From Rhodobacter sp. (GTDB taxonomy: Bacteria; Pseudomonadota; Alphaproteobacteria; Rhodobacterales; Rhodobacteraceae): 64,000 nucleotides of DNA. The notes under the pieces were generated by a model that saw only the letters and a program-made list of their open reading frames with translations, was not told the origin of the DNA and did no database searches. Shown one piece after another: positions 1 through 10,475 of the stretch (within the stretch, counting starts at the first letter, position 1; the number at the start of each line of letters is the position of its first letter). The stretch is taken from positions 47,812 through 111,811 of the forward strand of contig JAIYDJ010000054.1 in the NCBI GenBank assembly GCA_027487575.1, in the 5' to 3' direction. The position numbers and the translations under genes are program-made.

Positions 1-1
1 G

Positions 2-676
2 CTGGTTGCCTATCACGACCACAACGGCGACGCGGCGCGACCCCGCCTGATCGCGGCGCTGAAGGACGGCAAGTCGGTGGTCTACGCGTCCGAGGCGGGA
101 ACGCCGCTGATTGCCGACCCGGGGTTTCAACTGGCACGGGCCGCGATTGCCGAAAGCCTTCCCCTGATTGCGGCGCCCGGGCCGTCGGCGGTGCTCTGCG
201 CGCTGGGTGTGGCGGGACTGCCCACCGACCGGTTCCTGTTTGCGGGGTTTCTGCCGAACACCACGTCAGCCCGGACCCGGACCCTTGGGGACCTGCGGGA
301 CGTCCCGGCGACCCTGGTGTTTTACGAATCTCCGCGCAGGCTGGCGCGCAGTCTGGCCGACATGGCCGCGACGCTGGGCCCGGCGCGCCCGGCGGCGGTC
401 TGCCGGGAACTGACGAAGCGATTCGAAGAGGTTTCCCGCGGCACGCTGGGGGAACTGGCAGAAATATTCGCCAGCCGCGAGGTGAAAGGCGAAATCGTGG
501 TCGTGGTGGACCGCGCCGCGCCCGAAGTTCTGGATGCGGACGCGGTGGATCGGGCGTTGTTAGCGGCTCTTTCATCCTTGTCTGTGAAAGATGCGGCAGC
601 GGATGTGGCCAGACGGCTGGGCGTGGCGCGGCGCGACGTCTATCAGCGCGCTCTGGATCTGGGGGGGAAGGAATGA
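2..676 (+). CDS. rsmI: 16S rRNA (cytidine(1402)-2'-O)-methyltransferase, 5' end truncated by window edge
   Basis: Frame open from base 2; SEAGTPLIADPGFQL and PGPSAVLCALGVAGLPTDRFLFAGFLP motifs typical of RsmI. Confidence 0.93.
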   Translation: MVAYHDHNGDAARPRLIAALKDGKSVVYASEAGTPLIADPGFQLARAAIAESLPLIAAPGPSAVLCALGVAGLPTDRFLFAGFLPNTTSARTRTLGDLRDVPATLVFYESPRRLARSLADMAATLGPARPAAVCRELTKRFEEVSRGTLGELAEIFASREVKGEIVVVVDRAAPEVLDADAVDRALLAALSSLSVKDAAADVARRLGVARRDVYQRALDLGGKE

Positions 677-1026
677 CGGGCAAGGTTTCCTATTGCGCCG
701 GGTTGGCGGCGGAAGATCAGGTCGCGCAGATCTATGCAAGGTCGGGGCGGCCGATTGCCGCGCGGCGCTGGCGCGGTTCCTGCGGCGAAATCGATCTGAT
801 CGCCCGAAACGGGGCCGAAGTGATCTTCATCGAAGTCAAGAAAAGCCGGACCCATGCACAGGCCGCCGCGCGTCTATCGCAGCGGCAGATCGACCGCATC
901 TATGGGGCCGCCAGCGAATTCCTGACCGGGGAACCGCTGGGTCAGGCGACTGACGTGCGGTTCGATGTTGCGCTGGTCGATAGCTGCGGGCGCATCGAGC
1001 TTTGCGAAAACGTGTTCGCCGCCTGA
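673..1026 (+). CDS. YraN family (UPF0102) endonuclease-like protein
   Basis: [29 protein letters not shown] motif; overlaps the rsmI stop, the usual gene order. Confidence 0.9.
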   Translation: MTGKVSYCAGLAAEDQVAQIYARSGRPIAARRWRGSCGEIDLIARNGAEVIFIEVKKSRTHAQAAARLSQRQIDRIYGAASEFLTGEPLGQATDVRFDVALVDSCGRIELCENVFAA

Positions 1027-1084
1027 TCAATTGCATCCGGCCCTGGTCTGCGCCATCAAGGGGGCAACAGATCAGGAGAGACCG

Positions 1085-2029
1085 ATGCCGCTGAATGTCG
1101 CCTTGCAGATGGACCCGATCGGTGCGGTCAACATCAACGCCGACAGCACGTTCCGCATTGCGCTCGAGGCACAGACGCGCGGGCACCGGCTGTTCTTTTA
1201 CACGCCGGACAAACTCGCCTTTGTCGAGGGCCGGGTGATCGCACGCGGTTTCCCGGTCGAGGTGCGTCGCGAACTGGGCAACCACGTGACCTTTGGGGCC
1301 GAAACGGAAGTCGATCTGGCGGATTTCGATGTGGTCTGGCTGCGGCAGGATCCGCCTTTCGACATGGGCTACATCACCACCACGCATCTGCTGGACATGA
1401 TCCATCCGCGCACTCTGGTGGTCAATGATCCGTTCTGGGTGCGCAACTGCCCGGAAAAGCTGCTGGTCCTGCAGTTTCCCGATCTGACGCCACCCACCGC
1501 CATTGCACGCGATCTGGCGACGATCCGGGCGTTCAAGGCGCGGCATGGCGATGTCATCCTGAAGCCGCTTTATGGCAACGGCGGCGCGGGGGTGTTCCGG
1601 CTGGATGCGCAGGACCGCAATCTGGCGAGCCTGCACGAGGTGTTCATGGGCATCAACCGCGAGCCGCTGATCGTGCAGAAGTTCCTGCCGGCGGTTTCGC
1701 AAGGCGACAAGCGGATCATCCTGGTGGACGGTGAACCGGTCGGGGCGATCAACCGGGTGCCGCAGGCGGGAGAGACGCGGTCGAACATGCACGCAGGCGG
1801 GCGTCCCGAGCCGGTCGGGCTGACGCCGCGCGATCTGGAAATCTGTGCCGCCATCGGCCCGGTGTTGAAGGAAAAAGGCCAGGTTTTCGTCGGGATTGAC
1901 GTGATCGGCGACTGGTTGACCGAAATCAATGTGACCTCGCCCACAGGCATCCAGGAGTTGGAGCGGTTCGACGGGTTCAACGCGGCCGAACGCATATGGC
2001 AGGTCATCGAGGCCAAGCGCGGACTTTGA
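1085..2029 (+). CDS. gshB: glutathione synthase
   Basis: [30 protein letters not shown] start; ATP-grasp motifs ([45 protein letters not shown]). Confidence 0.95.
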   Translation: MPLNVALQMDPIGAVNINADSTFRIALEAQTRGHRLFFYTPDKLAFVEGRVIARGFPVEVRRELGNHVTFGAETEVDLADFDVVWLRQDPPFDMGYITTTHLLDMIHPRTLVVNDPFWVRNCPEKLLVLQFPDLTPPTAIARDLATIRAFKARHGDVILKPLYGNGGAGVFRLDAQDRNLASLHEVFMGINREPLIVQKFLPAVSQGDKRIILVDGEPVGAINRVPQAGETRSNMHAGGRPEPVGLTPRDLEICAAIGPVLKEKGQVFVGIDVIGDWLTEINVTSPTGIQELERFDGFNAAERIWQVIEAKRGL

Positions 2030-2068
2030 TGCGGACGCATCCCGGGACAAAACCTGTTCCCGGCGCGG

Positions 2069-3583
2069 TCAGCTTTTCGCGCCGACGCCGATCCGGAAGC
2101 TGACCGCCTCGGCGATGTGTGGCAGGGCGACATGGTCCGCCCCTGCAAGGTCCGCGATCGTGCGGGCGACGCGCAGGATGCGGTGATAGCCCCGCGCCGA
2201 CAGGCCGAACCGTTCCGCCACCCGCGCCAGCAGCGCCCGGCTTTCGCCGTCGGGGCCCGCGACCTGTTCCAGCAGCGCGCCCTCCAGATCGGCGTTGACG
2301 CGCAGGTCGGGATGATCGGCGAACCGCGCCGTCTGGCGGTCGCGGGCGGCGCGAACCCGGGTTCCGACCTCGGCCGACGTATCCCCCGAGGCGGGCAGGT
2401 CGAGGTCCGTGTAAGCCACCGGAGGCACATCGACACGCAGGTCGAACCGGTCCATCAGGGGCCCGGATATCCGCCCCAGATAGTCGTCGCCGCAATGGGG
2501 AACCTTGGCGCAGGCCCGTGCGGGATCGGTCAGGAAGCCGCATTTGCAGGGGTTGGCGGCAGCAACCAGCAGAAAGCGGCAGGGATAGCGGACGTGCGCA
2601 TTGGCGCGCGCCACCACCACGTCGCCCGTCTCGATCGGCTGGCGCAGGGTTTCAAGAACCGGGCGGGCGAACTCGGGGAATTCATCCAGAAACAGAACGC
2701 CATTGTGGGCCAGGCTGATCTCGCCGGGTTTGGCGGATTTTCCGCCCCCCACGATGGCGGCCATCGACGCGGTATGGTGGGGTTCGCGAAACGGCCGGCT
2801 GCGCGAGATGCCGCCTTCGGTGAGCAGCCCCGCAAGCGAATGGATCATCGAGGTTTCCAGCGCCTCGTTCGCAGACAGCGGCGGCAGGATGCCGGGCAGG
2901 CGGGCGGCGAGCATTGATTTGCCCGACCCCGGCGAGCCGACCATCAGCATATGATGCCTCCCGGCGGCCGCGATTTCCAGCGCGCGCTTGGCCCGTTCCT
3001 GACCTTTCACGTCCCGCAGATCGCGGCCGAACGGCTCGGCGATGACCTCGCCCGCCTCGGCCGGGGTGATCGGCTGTTGCCCGGTGTAGTGGCGCACGAC
3101 CTCTGCCAGGGTGCCGGGGGCCAGAACCTCGCAGGCGCCGACCCAGGCCGCTTCTGCGCCGCAGGCGCGCGGACACAGCAGCGTGCGGTCCTCTTCGGCA
3201 GCGGCCATTGCGGCGGGCAGTGCGCCAATGACCGGCATCAGGCGGCCATCCAGCGAAAGTTCCCCCAGCGCAAGCGTGCGTTCCACCTCATGTTTCGGAA
3301 TGATGTCCAGGGCGGCGAGAAGGGCGAGCGCGATGGGCAGGTCGAAGTGAGAGCCCTCCTTGGGCAGATCGGCGGGCGAAAGGTTGACCGTGATCCGTTT
3401 TGAGGGCAGCGCGATGGACATGGTCGCAACCGCCGCGCGCACCCGTTCGCGTGCCTCGGACACCGCCTTGTCAGGCAGGCCGACGATGCTGAAAGACGGC
3501 AGCCCCGGCGACAGGGCGCACTGCACCTCGACCAGGCGCGCCTCGACCCCTTCGAAGGCCACAGTGTAGGCGCGTGCGACCAT
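2069..3583 (-). CDS. comM: YifB/ComM family Mg chelatase-like AAA+ ATPase
   Basis: GSPGSGKSMLAARLPGILPPL Walker A, FLDEFPEF Walker B, AANPCKCG motif. Confidence 0.93.
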   Translation of the reverse strand: MVARAYTVAFEGVEARLVEVQCALSPGLPSFSIVGLPDKAVSEARERVRAAVATMSIALPSKRITVNLSPADLPKEGSHFDLPIALALLAALDIIPKHEVERTLALGELSLDGRLMPVIGALPAAMAAAEEDRTLLCPRACGAEAAWVGACEVLAPGTLAEVVRHYTGQQPITPAEAGEVIAEPFGRDLRDVKGQERAKRALEIAAAGRHHMLMVGSPGSGKSMLAARLPGILPPLSANEALETSMIHSLAGLLTEGGISRSRPFREPHHTASMAAIVGGGKSAKPGEISLAHNGVLFLDEFPEFARPVLETLRQPIETGDVVVARANAHVRYPCRFLLVAAANPCKCGFLTDPARACAKVPHCGDDYLGRISGPLMDRFDLRVDVPPVAYTDLDLPASGDTSAEVGTRVRAARDRQTARFADHPDLRVNADLEGALLEQVAGPDGESRALLARVAERFGLSARGYHRILRVARTIADLAGADHVALPHIAEAVSFRIGVGAKS

Positions 3584-3633
3584 GCGGCGGCTCTTTTCCG
3601 TTTACCTTGGTTAACGGGTAGCAGCGGAATGGT

Positions 3634-4497
3634 TTAAGATTGGTAAAGTCCCATGAAGTTCGGCCAGGCTTCGGGGTCGGCAGCGGTCTTGTCGCGGCAG
3701 AAGGCGTTGCAGAAACCGAAGCGGCGGTTTTCGAGTTCAAGGACGTGGGTCACGGGATTGCCGGAGTAGGGGCAGGCAGAGTTCTCGGCAGCCGTGCCTT
3801 CGACGCTGCGGGCGGGCAGGGGCACGGGGCCGGGCCAGGCCCGTGTCGGCCAGTCCCGCCGGTAAAAGTCCTGATCCGGACCGTCGACCATCCCCATCGC
3901 CCGCCAGCGGCGGAATGACGGGTGCGCAAGCTGCCGCGCCACATAATCGGCGGCAAGCGGGTTCACCGGCAGGTTGTAGCCTGCGATCCGCCCCGCGACG
4001 GGCGCAAAGAATGCGTCGGCTGCCGAATAGCCTCCACACAGCCAGGGACCGCCGAATTTCTCCAATGCCCAGGCCCAGAGGGTTTCAAGCCGGGCAAGGT
4101 CTGCTAGGACCGCCGGGGTGGGGGTGCAGTCGGTGTAGCTGACGCGCAGGTTCATCGGGCAATGGCTGCGCAGTGCGCCAAAGCCTGCATGCATTTCGGC
4201 GGCCAGCACGCGGGCGGTGGCGCGCAGGGCGGCGTCGGCGGGCCAAATTCCGGCCTCGGGATGGCGGGAGGCCAGTTCTTCGGCGATCGCGATTGTTTCG
4301 GGCACGACGGTGCCGTCGGGCGTGCGCATCGTCGGGGCGGTGCGGGCCGGAGGGAAATCGCGCAGGATGGTTGCCAGTTCATCGGTGTAAAGCTGCGCGC
4401 GGATCGTCTTGACCGGGATGCCGAACGCGTCGAACAACAGCCAGCCGCGCAAGGACCAACTGGAATAGGCGCGGTCACCGATGACAAGATCGTACAT
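3634..4497 (-). CDS. glutathione S-transferase family protein with C-terminal Cys-rich (CPYSG..GFCNAFCRDKT) extension
   Basis: MYDLVIGDRAYSSWSLRGWLLFDAFGIP N-terminus; C-terminal ACPYSGNPVTHVLELENRRFGFCNAFCRDKTAADPEAWPNFM. Confidence 0.85.
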   Translation of the reverse strand: MYDLVIGDRAYSSWSLRGWLLFDAFGIPVKTIRAQLYTDELATILRDFPPARTAPTMRTPDGTVVPETIAIAEELASRHPEAGIWPADAALRATARVLAAEMHAGFGALRSHCPMNLRVSYTDCTPTPAVLADLARLETLWAWALEKFGGPWLCGGYSAADAFFAPVAGRIAGYNLPVNPLAADYVARQLAHPSFRRWRAMGMVDGPDQDFYRRDWPTRAWPGPVPLPARSVEGTAAENSACPYSGNPVTHVLELENRRFGFCNAFCRDKTAADPEAWPNFMGLYQS

Positions 4498-4607
4498 GGG
4501 TCGTTCTTTCCTGAATGGGGGGCCAGCCCTGCATCCCGATGGCCGCCTTTGCAGAAAGGAAGCGGACAAGGGCGGGCGGGGCAAGCGGTATTCCGTGCGG
4601 TAACCAA

Positions 4608-5183
4608 TCACGGGCGGTGATTGATGAGGCCCGCGTGCCAGCCTTGCCCCGTCAGGCGCAGTTCGGTGACCGACAGGTTGTCGATCTTGTGGGCAAAGAC
4701 CTCGATGGCCGGAATGTTCAGGGCGCGTTGCAGGGCGGCAAGGATCGCCCCGAAATGGGCCACCACGATGATGTCTTCTCCGGGGTGCGCAGCCGCCAAC
4801 CGGTCAGTCGCAGCCCAGACTCGCTGCGTCAGATTGTCCCATCCTTCGCCTCCCGGCGCGCGGACCTGACCCGGCTGGTCCCAGAAGGCGCGGATCAGCG
4901 CCGGGTTCTCGGCTTCGACCTCGGCAAAGGTGCGCTGCTCCCAGGCGCCGAAGTGGATTTCCCGCAGACCGGGGTCGTGCGGCAAGCGGCGGCCGGGGCA
5001 AAGGACGTCGGCGGTCGCAGTGGCGCGGATCAGGTCGGACGAGATGGTCAAGGCAGAGCGGGGCAGGTGACCGCGCAGGCGGCTGATTGCGGCGGTGTCG
5101 GCAAGATCGGCGGAAAGGTCGGTCCAGCCGATCATCGCCTTCGCGTGAGTCGGGCCATGGCGTACCCAGAAAAACCGCGTCAT
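4608..5183 (-). CDS. histidine phosphatase family protein (possible alpha-ribazole phosphatase)
   Basis: MTRFFWVRHGPTHAKAMIGW RHG motif; overlaps the cobU-like gene. Confidence 0.87.
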   Translation of the reverse strand: MTRFFWVRHGPTHAKAMIGWTDLSADLADTAAISRLRGHLPRSALTISSDLIRATATADVLCPGRRLPHDPGLREIHFGAWEQRTFAEVEAENPALIRAFWDQPGQVRAPGGEGWDNLTQRVWAATDRLAAAHPGEDIIVVAHFGAILAALQRALNIPAIEVFAHKIDNLSVTELRLTGQGWHAGLINHRP

Positions 5184-5677
5184 TTCAAGGCGATGGCCAG
5201 ACCGGCCACCACAAGGACCACCCGGTTTGCCTGCGCCGCCAGCATCTGGTTCAACCGGCCCTGCGCGTCTGAAAAGGCGCGGGCCAGCGCGTTGTCGGGC
5301 ACGATGGACCAGCCGACCTCGTTGCTGACCACGATCACCGAAGCCGGACATTCGGCCAGCGCCGCCTTCAGCCGGGCTGTTTCCGCCACCAGATCGTGGC
5401 CCGCCAGCAGGTGGTTGGTCAGCCACAGCGTCGCACAATCCAGCAGCACCACCTCGTCGGATGCCGCCTGTCCCAGGGCCATACAAAGGTCGAGCGGGGC
5501 CTCGACCAGATGCCAGTCCGGTCCGCGATCCGCCTTGTGGCGCGCGATGCGGGCCGTCATTTCGGCGTCGAACGGCTGTGCCGTGGCGATGTAGCGCCGC
5601 TTTCGGCCGGTGGCGCGGGCCAGACCCTCGGCTTGGGCCGATTTTCCCGACCGCGCCCCCCCCAGCACGAGGGTCAT
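5180..5677 (-). CDS. cobU: bifunctional adenosylcobinamide kinase/guanylyltransferase
   Basis: MTLVLGGARSGKSAQAEGLA P-loop, RRYIATAQPFDAEMTARIARHK, VVSNEVGWSIVPDN. Confidence 0.93.
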   Translation of the reverse strand: MTLVLGGARSGKSAQAEGLARATGRKRRYIATAQPFDAEMTARIARHKADRGPDWHLVEAPLDLCMALGQAASDEVVLLDCATLWLTNHLLAGHDLVAETARLKAALAECPASVIVVSNEVGWSIVPDNALARAFSDAQGRLNQMLAAQANRVVLVVAGLAIALK

Positions 5678-5692
5678 TTCTGAGATTTCAAG

Positions 5693-5722
5693 TGATCCGG
5701 TCACAACTTTCCCGCGTAACGA
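5693..5722 (+). promoter_or_regulatory. candidate ECF (RpoE/ECF11-like) promoter of the rpoH-like gene
   Basis: TGATCC - 18 nt - TAACGA about 40 nt upstream of the ATG at 5758. Confidence 0.45.
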
Positions 5723-5757
5723 GTGTTGAAGCTTCGAGACTGAGGCACATAGGGGAG

Positions 5758-6642
5758 ATGGCAATGGCGCTTGACGGCTATAACGACCAAATCCTGTCCC
5801 GCCAAGCGCGGGCGGCGGAATTGCTGGATGCGGAAACCGAGTTGAAGCTGGCCTATGCGTGGCGCGATCAGCGCGACGAGCAGGCGCTGCACCGGTTGAT
5901 CACCGCCTACATGCGCCTCGCCATCAGCATGGCGTCGAAGTTCCGCCGCTATGGCGCGCCGATGAACGACCTGATCCAGGAAGCGAGCCTTGGCCTGATG
6001 AAGGCCGCCGACAAGTTCGATCCGGATCGCGGCGTGCGGTTTTCGACCTATGCGGTGTGGTGGATCAAGGCATCCATCCAGGACTATGTGATGCGCAACT
6101 GGTCCATGGTCCGGACCGGGTCCACCTCCAGCCAGAAGAGCCTGTTCTTCAACCTGCGCCGCGTGCAGGCCAAGCTGGAGCGCGAGGCGGCAGCGATTGG
6201 AGAGCGGCTGGACAGCCACCAGTTGCGCGAAAAGGTCGCGATCGAGTTGGGCGTGCCGCGCCATGACGTCGAGATGATGGAGGGGCGCTTGCTGTCCTCC
6301 GACCTGTCGCTGCATGCGCCGCAGGCCAGCGACGAGGATGGCCGCGAGTGGATTGACGCGCTTGAGGATGAAGGCCCGCAGGCGGCAGAGGTGGTGGAAG
6401 ATCGCCACGACAAGGCGCAGCTTCGCGAATGGCTGCTGTCGGCGCTGGCCCAGTTGAACGAGCGCGAGAGGTACATCGTGGCGCAGCGCAAGCTGATCGA
6501 CGATCCGCGTACCCTCGAATCGCTGGGGCTTGAAATGGGCCTGTCGAAGGAACGCATCCGCCAACTGGAAGCCGCGGCCTTTGCCAAGCTGAAGCGCGGG
6601 TTGGAGCAACGCTCGCCCGAGGTGCACGCCCTTCTCGCATGA
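5758..6642 (+). CDS. rpoH: RNA polymerase sigma-32 family factor (RpoH, possibly RpoHII type)
   Basis: YMRLAISMASKFRRYGAPMNDLIQEASLGLMKAADKFDPDRGVRFSTYAVWWIKASIQDYVMRNWSMVR and C-terminal region 4 (KERIRQLEAAAFAKLKRGL). Confidence 0.93.
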   Translation: MAMALDGYNDQILSRQARAAELLDAETELKLAYAWRDQRDEQALHRLITAYMRLAISMASKFRRYGAPMNDLIQEASLGLMKAADKFDPDRGVRFSTYAVWWIKASIQDYVMRNWSMVRTGSTSSQKSLFFNLRRVQAKLEREAAAIGERLDSHQLREKVAIELGVPRHDVEMMEGRLLSSDLSLHAPQASDEDGREWIDALEDEGPQAAEVVEDRHDKAQLREWLLSALAQLNERERYIVAQRKLIDDPRTLESLGLEMGLSKERIRQLEAAAFAKLKRGLEQRSPEVHALLA

Positions 6643-7433
6643 GGTGGGTCGCGGTCTGGCTGGTGCTGGGTCTGCCCGCGATGGCGGGCCGGATCGCGGA
6701 TGTGGCGGAGATTCCGGCGGCGGACGTGGTGATCCTGGGGGAAATCCACGACAACCCGCAGCATCACCGCAATCAGGCCGATGCGGTCGCGGCGCTGCGA
6801 CCGACCGCCTTGGTGTTCGAAATGCTGACCGCCGAACAGGCGGCGCTGATCACGCCCGAAAACCGTGACGATCCTGCGCTGGCAACGCTGTTGGGTTGGG
6901 AACAGTCGGGCTGGCCGGATTTTGCGATGTACCGTCCGATCCTGACCGCCGCGCCGCAGGCTGCAATCCTTGGCGCTGCACTCGCCGCGGAATCGTTGCG
7001 CGGTCTGCGTGACCCTGCGGCCATCGCGGCTTTGTTGCCTGACGCGCGGTTCGGGCTGACGAAGCCGCTGACCGCCGCTGATCAGACGGCACGCGAGGCC
7101 GAACAGAAGGCGGCGCATTGTGATGCTTTGCCGGATGACCTGCTGCCCTACATGGTCGCGGTGCAGCGGTTGCGCGATGCGGTTCTGGCGGAGAGGGCAC
7201 TGGACGCGTTTCAGGAACACGGCGGTCCGGTCGTCGTCATCACCGGCACGGGCCATGCCCGCCGCGATCAGGGCATACCTGCGGCCTTGGCGCTGGCCGC
7301 GCCACAGGTTCAGGTCCTGTCGGTCGGGCAGTTCGAGGCGGACCCGGGGCCGGATGCACCCTATGACCTATGGATCGTGACCGACGCCACTCCCCGCGAA
7401 GACCCCTGCGCCGCCTTCCGGACGGGCAATTGA
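6639..7433 (+). CDS. ChaN family lipoprotein-like protein
   Basis: ADVVILGEIHDNPQHHRNQADAVAALRP and GHARRDQGIPAAL motifs; overlaps rpoH stop. Confidence 0.85.
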   Translation: MRWVAVWLVLGLPAMAGRIADVAEIPAADVVILGEIHDNPQHHRNQADAVAALRPTALVFEMLTAEQAALITPENRDDPALATLLGWEQSGWPDFAMYRPILTAAPQAAILGAALAAESLRGLRDPAAIAALLPDARFGLTKPLTAADQTAREAEQKAAHCDALPDDLLPYMVAVQRLRDAVLAERALDAFQEHGGPVVVITGTGHARRDQGIPAALALAAPQVQVLSVGQFEADPGPDAPYDLWIVTDATPREDPCAAFRTGN

Positions 7434-7482
7434 ACGCGGACCGGTTTCGCCCTAGACAGGGACGACCCTGCGAGGAGCCGAA

Positions 7483-8676
7483 ATGCTGGCCGCAAAGCGC
7501 ATCCTGTTGATCATCGGCGGCGGCATTGCCGCCTACAAGTCGCTGGAGCTGATCCGGCTCTTGACCCGCGCCGGGGCGACGGTCGTGCCGGTTCTGACCC
7601 GTGCGGGGGCAGAGTTCGTGACACCGCTGACCGTCGGGGCGCTGGCGGGGTCAAAGGTTTACCGCGACCTGTTTGATCTGGGCGACGAGGCCGAGATGGG
7701 CCACATCCAGTTAAGCCGTGCCGCCGATCTGGTGGTCGTGGCGCCCGCGACGGCGGACCTTATGGCCCGGATGGCCGCAGGGATGGCGGACGATCTGGCC
7801 GCGACGCTGCTGCTGGCGACGGACAAGCGGGTGCTGCTGGCGCCGGCGATGAACGTGCGGATGTGGCATCATCCGGCAACGCAGCGGTCTCTGGCCGCGC
7901 TGGACGGCGACGGGGTTCTGCGCGTCGGACCGAACGAGGGCGACATGGCCTGCGGCGAATTCGGGTTGGGACGGATGGCGGAACCGGTCGGGATCGTGGC
8001 CGCGATCGAGGCTGCTCTGGGTGGAGGTTTGCTGGCGGGCAAGCATGTGCTGGTGACGTCGGGGCCGACGCATGAACCCATCGATCCGGTGCGCTACATC
8101 GCCAACCGGTCTTCGGGGGCGCAAGGGACGGCCCTTGCGGTGGCGCTGCGCGATCTGGGCGCGCGGGTGACCTTCGTGACCGGTCCGGCCAGTGTGCCGA
8201 CACCCGGTGGCGTGGCTGTGGTGCGGATCGAGACGGCGGCGGAAATGCTGGCGGCAGTGCAGGCGGCCTTGCCTGCCGATGCGGCGGTTATGGCGGCGGC
8301 GGGGGCGGACTGGCGGGTTGCCAATGCGCGGGATCAGAAGATGAAAAAAGACGGCTCCGGGCGGGCCCCTGCATTGGAGTTCGCCGAAAACCCCGACATT
8401 CTGGCGACCGTGTCGAAGGGGGCGATGCGCCCGGCGCTGGTGGTCGGCTTTGCTGCCGAAACCGACGATGTGCTGGCCCATGCCACGGCCAAGCGGTTGC
8501 GCAAGGGATGCGACTGGATCGTCGCCAACGACGTGTCGCCCGCGACTGGCATCATGGGCGGCACCGAGAACGCGGTGACGCTGATCACCGCCGACGGTGC
8601 CGAAACCTGGCCCCGGCTGGCCAAGGCCGAGGTTGCCCGCCGTCTGGCTGCCCGCATTGCGGCGGCTCTGGCATGA
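7483..8676 (+). CDS. coaBC: bifunctional phosphopantothenoylcysteine decarboxylase/phosphopantothenate-cysteine ligase
   Basis: [67 protein letters not shown]. Confidence 0.96.
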   Translation: MLAAKRILLIIGGGIAAYKSLELIRLLTRAGATVVPVLTRAGAEFVTPLTVGALAGSKVYRDLFDLGDEAEMGHIQLSRAADLVVVAPATADLMARMAAGMADDLAATLLLATDKRVLLAPAMNVRMWHHPATQRSLAALDGDGVLRVGPNEGDMACGEFGLGRMAEPVGIVAAIEAALGGGLLAGKHVLVTSGPTHEPIDPVRYIANRSSGAQGTALAVALRDLGARVTFVTGPASVPTPGGVAVVRIETAAEMLAAVQAALPADAAVMAAAGADWRVANARDQKMKKDGSGRAPALEFAENPDILATVSKGAMRPALVVGFAAETDDVLAHATAKRLRKGCDWIVANDVSPATGIMGGTENAVTLITADGAETWPRLAKAEVARRLAARIAAALA

Positions 8677-9140
8677 CGCCCGTGCTGCGCGTCGTCTGGG
8701 AGGACTGGGCGGACCGCACGCTGCCGCTGCCGGTCTATCAGACCTTTGGCGCGGCCGGCGCGGACCTTTGCGCCAACCTGTTGCCCGAAGACCGGTCAAC
8801 CGGCTTTACGCTGGACCCGATGCATCGGGCTGTGATCCCGACCGGCCTGCGCATGGAAATTCCAGCCGGGTTCGAGGCGCAGATCCGTCCGCGGTCGGGA
8901 CTGGCCATGAAACACGGGATATCGCTGCCCAACACGCCGGGCACCATCGACAGCGATTATCGCGGGCCGCTGGGGGTGGCGCTGATCAATCTGGGGCACG
9001 ACCCCTACACCATCCGCCACGGCGACCGGATTGCCCAGATGGTGGTGGCCCCGGTGGTGCAGGCCGTGTTTCAGGTGGTTGACAGGCTGTCGCAAACCGA
9101 TCGGGGGTCGGGCGGGTTCGGGTCGACGGGGCGCGGATGA
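8673..9140 (+). CDS. dut: dUTP diphosphatase
   Basis: [43 protein letters not shown]-terminal motif. Confidence 0.96.
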   Translation: MTPVLRVVWEDWADRTLPLPVYQTFGAAGADLCANLLPEDRSTGFTLDPMHRAVIPTGLRMEIPAGFEAQIRPRSGLAMKHGISLPNTPGTIDSDYRGPLGVALINLGHDPYTIRHGDRIAQMVVAPVVQAVFQVVDRLSQTDRGSGGFGSTGRG

Positions 9141-10171
9141 CAACGGTCTTTGCGCTGATGGCGGCGTTGTGGGGGCTGGGGGCGGTGCTGCGGACGCCTT
9201 ACGTCCTGCGCTGGGGCATGGTGGGCGCTGTCTGGCTGGCGGTGGTCGCGTTGCAACTGACCCTGCCCGATGGAAATCCGCTGCGCGCGGCAACCGGGGG
9301 CGATCCGCGGGCCTGGCTTGCGGTGGGCGTGGTGGCTGCGCTGGTGATCGGGTATCGCAGAATACTGGGCCTGTTGCGGAACAGGGTTGCTTTGCCAGAA
9401 GTCGCGCCGGGTTCGGCGTTCCGCCCGGCCGAACTGGACCGCTATGCCCGCCACATCCTGCTGCGCGAGATCGGCGGGCCGGGGCAGCGGCGGCTGAAGG
9501 ACGCCAAGGTGCTGGTCGTGGGGGCCGGGGGTTTGGGGTCGCCCGCGTTGCTGTATCTGGCGGCGGCCGGGGTGGGGGTGATCGGGGTCATCGACGACGA
9601 CGTGGTCGAGGCGTCGAACCTGCAGCGGCAGATCATCCATACCGATCAACGAATTGGCATGGACAAGGTGCAGTCGGCGGTGACGGCGGTGACGGCGCTG
9701 AACCCGTTTGTCGAGGTGCGCCCCTACAAGCGACGGCTGGACGAAACCATCGCGGCGGCGCTGATCGGGGACTATGATCTGGTGCTGGACGGCTGCGACA
9801 ATTTCGACACGCGCTATCTGGTGAACCGGATTTGCGCAGGCTTGGGCAAACCGCTGGTTTCGGGCTCGATCACCCAGTGGGAGGGGCAGGTTTCGCTGTT
9901 CGACCCGGCAAGGGGAAGCCCCTGTTATGAATGCATCTTCCCGGTGCGCCCCGCCCCCGGCATGGTGCCGACCTGCGCCGAGGCGGGGGTGGCCGCGCCG
10001 CTGCCGGGGATCATCGGGGCGCTGATGGCAATGGAGGCGGTCAAGCACATCACCGGCGCCGGAGAGACACTGGCGGGGCGGCTGATGATCCACGACGCGC
10101 TTTATGCCGACGTTCGGGTGATCGGGGTGAAGAAGCGGGCGGATTGTGCGGTGTGTGGGGTAACACATTGA
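9137..10171 (+). CDS. HesA/MoeB/ThiF family adenylyltransferase with N-terminal hydrophobic (2 TM-like) extension
   Basis: [47 protein letters not shown]; CxxC pairs near the C-terminus; ~85-aa hydrophobic N-terminus. Confidence 0.93.
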   Translation: MTTVFALMAALWGLGAVLRTPYVLRWGMVGAVWLAVVALQLTLPDGNPLRAATGGDPRAWLAVGVVAALVIGYRRILGLLRNRVALPEVAPGSAFRPAELDRYARHILLREIGGPGQRRLKDAKVLVVGAGGLGSPALLYLAAAGVGVIGVIDDDVVEASNLQRQIIHTDQRIGMDKVQSAVTAVTALNPFVEVRPYKRRLDETIAAALIGDYDLVLDGCDNFDTRYLVNRICAGLGKPLVSGSITQWEGQVSLFDPARGSPCYECIFPVRPAPGMVPTCAEAGVAAPLPGIIGALMAMEAVKHITGAGETLAGRLMIHDALYADVRVIGVKKRADCAVCGVTH

Positions 10172-10210
10172 GTGCGATGCATTAAAGCGGGTTCTTTGCG
10201 AAAATCCGGT

Positions 10211-10261
10211 GTCGGATTTGCGTATGGCCTGCATATGGCAAACGTCTGGCAAGCGTACAGC
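10211..10261. repeat. 11-bp phased repeat array, locus 1 (4 units, consensus NNGCGTATGGC)
   Basis: GTCGGAT then TTGCGTATGGC-CTGCATATGGC-AAACGTCTGGC-AAGCGTACAGC. Confidence 0.8.
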
Positions 10262-10475
10262 GGTTCGGCAGCGGCGCGTGCGTTAACCAGGTGGGGCGAA
10301 TCGGAAGGGCATTGGGATTGCGCGCGTGTTTTCCACCGATCCCCGACTTCCCCTGCGCCAGAACTTCGGTTGCTGCGACCACCCGGCGGTCAGACGCCGT
10401 TCTCCCTTGGCTCCGGATGAATGTCCGCATAGGGATCAAAGCTGCCCGTGGGTTCATGACGTCAGGTGGCCGGAG

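Noticed and set aside
836-2050. Long minus-strand ORF antisense to gshB
   Set aside because: Shadow frame of a high-GC coding gene; no recognisable domain, and the + strand encodes a clear glutathione synthase.
10218-10261. CRISPR-like array
   Set aside because: Units are 11 bp, contiguous, without spacers, and there are no cas genes.
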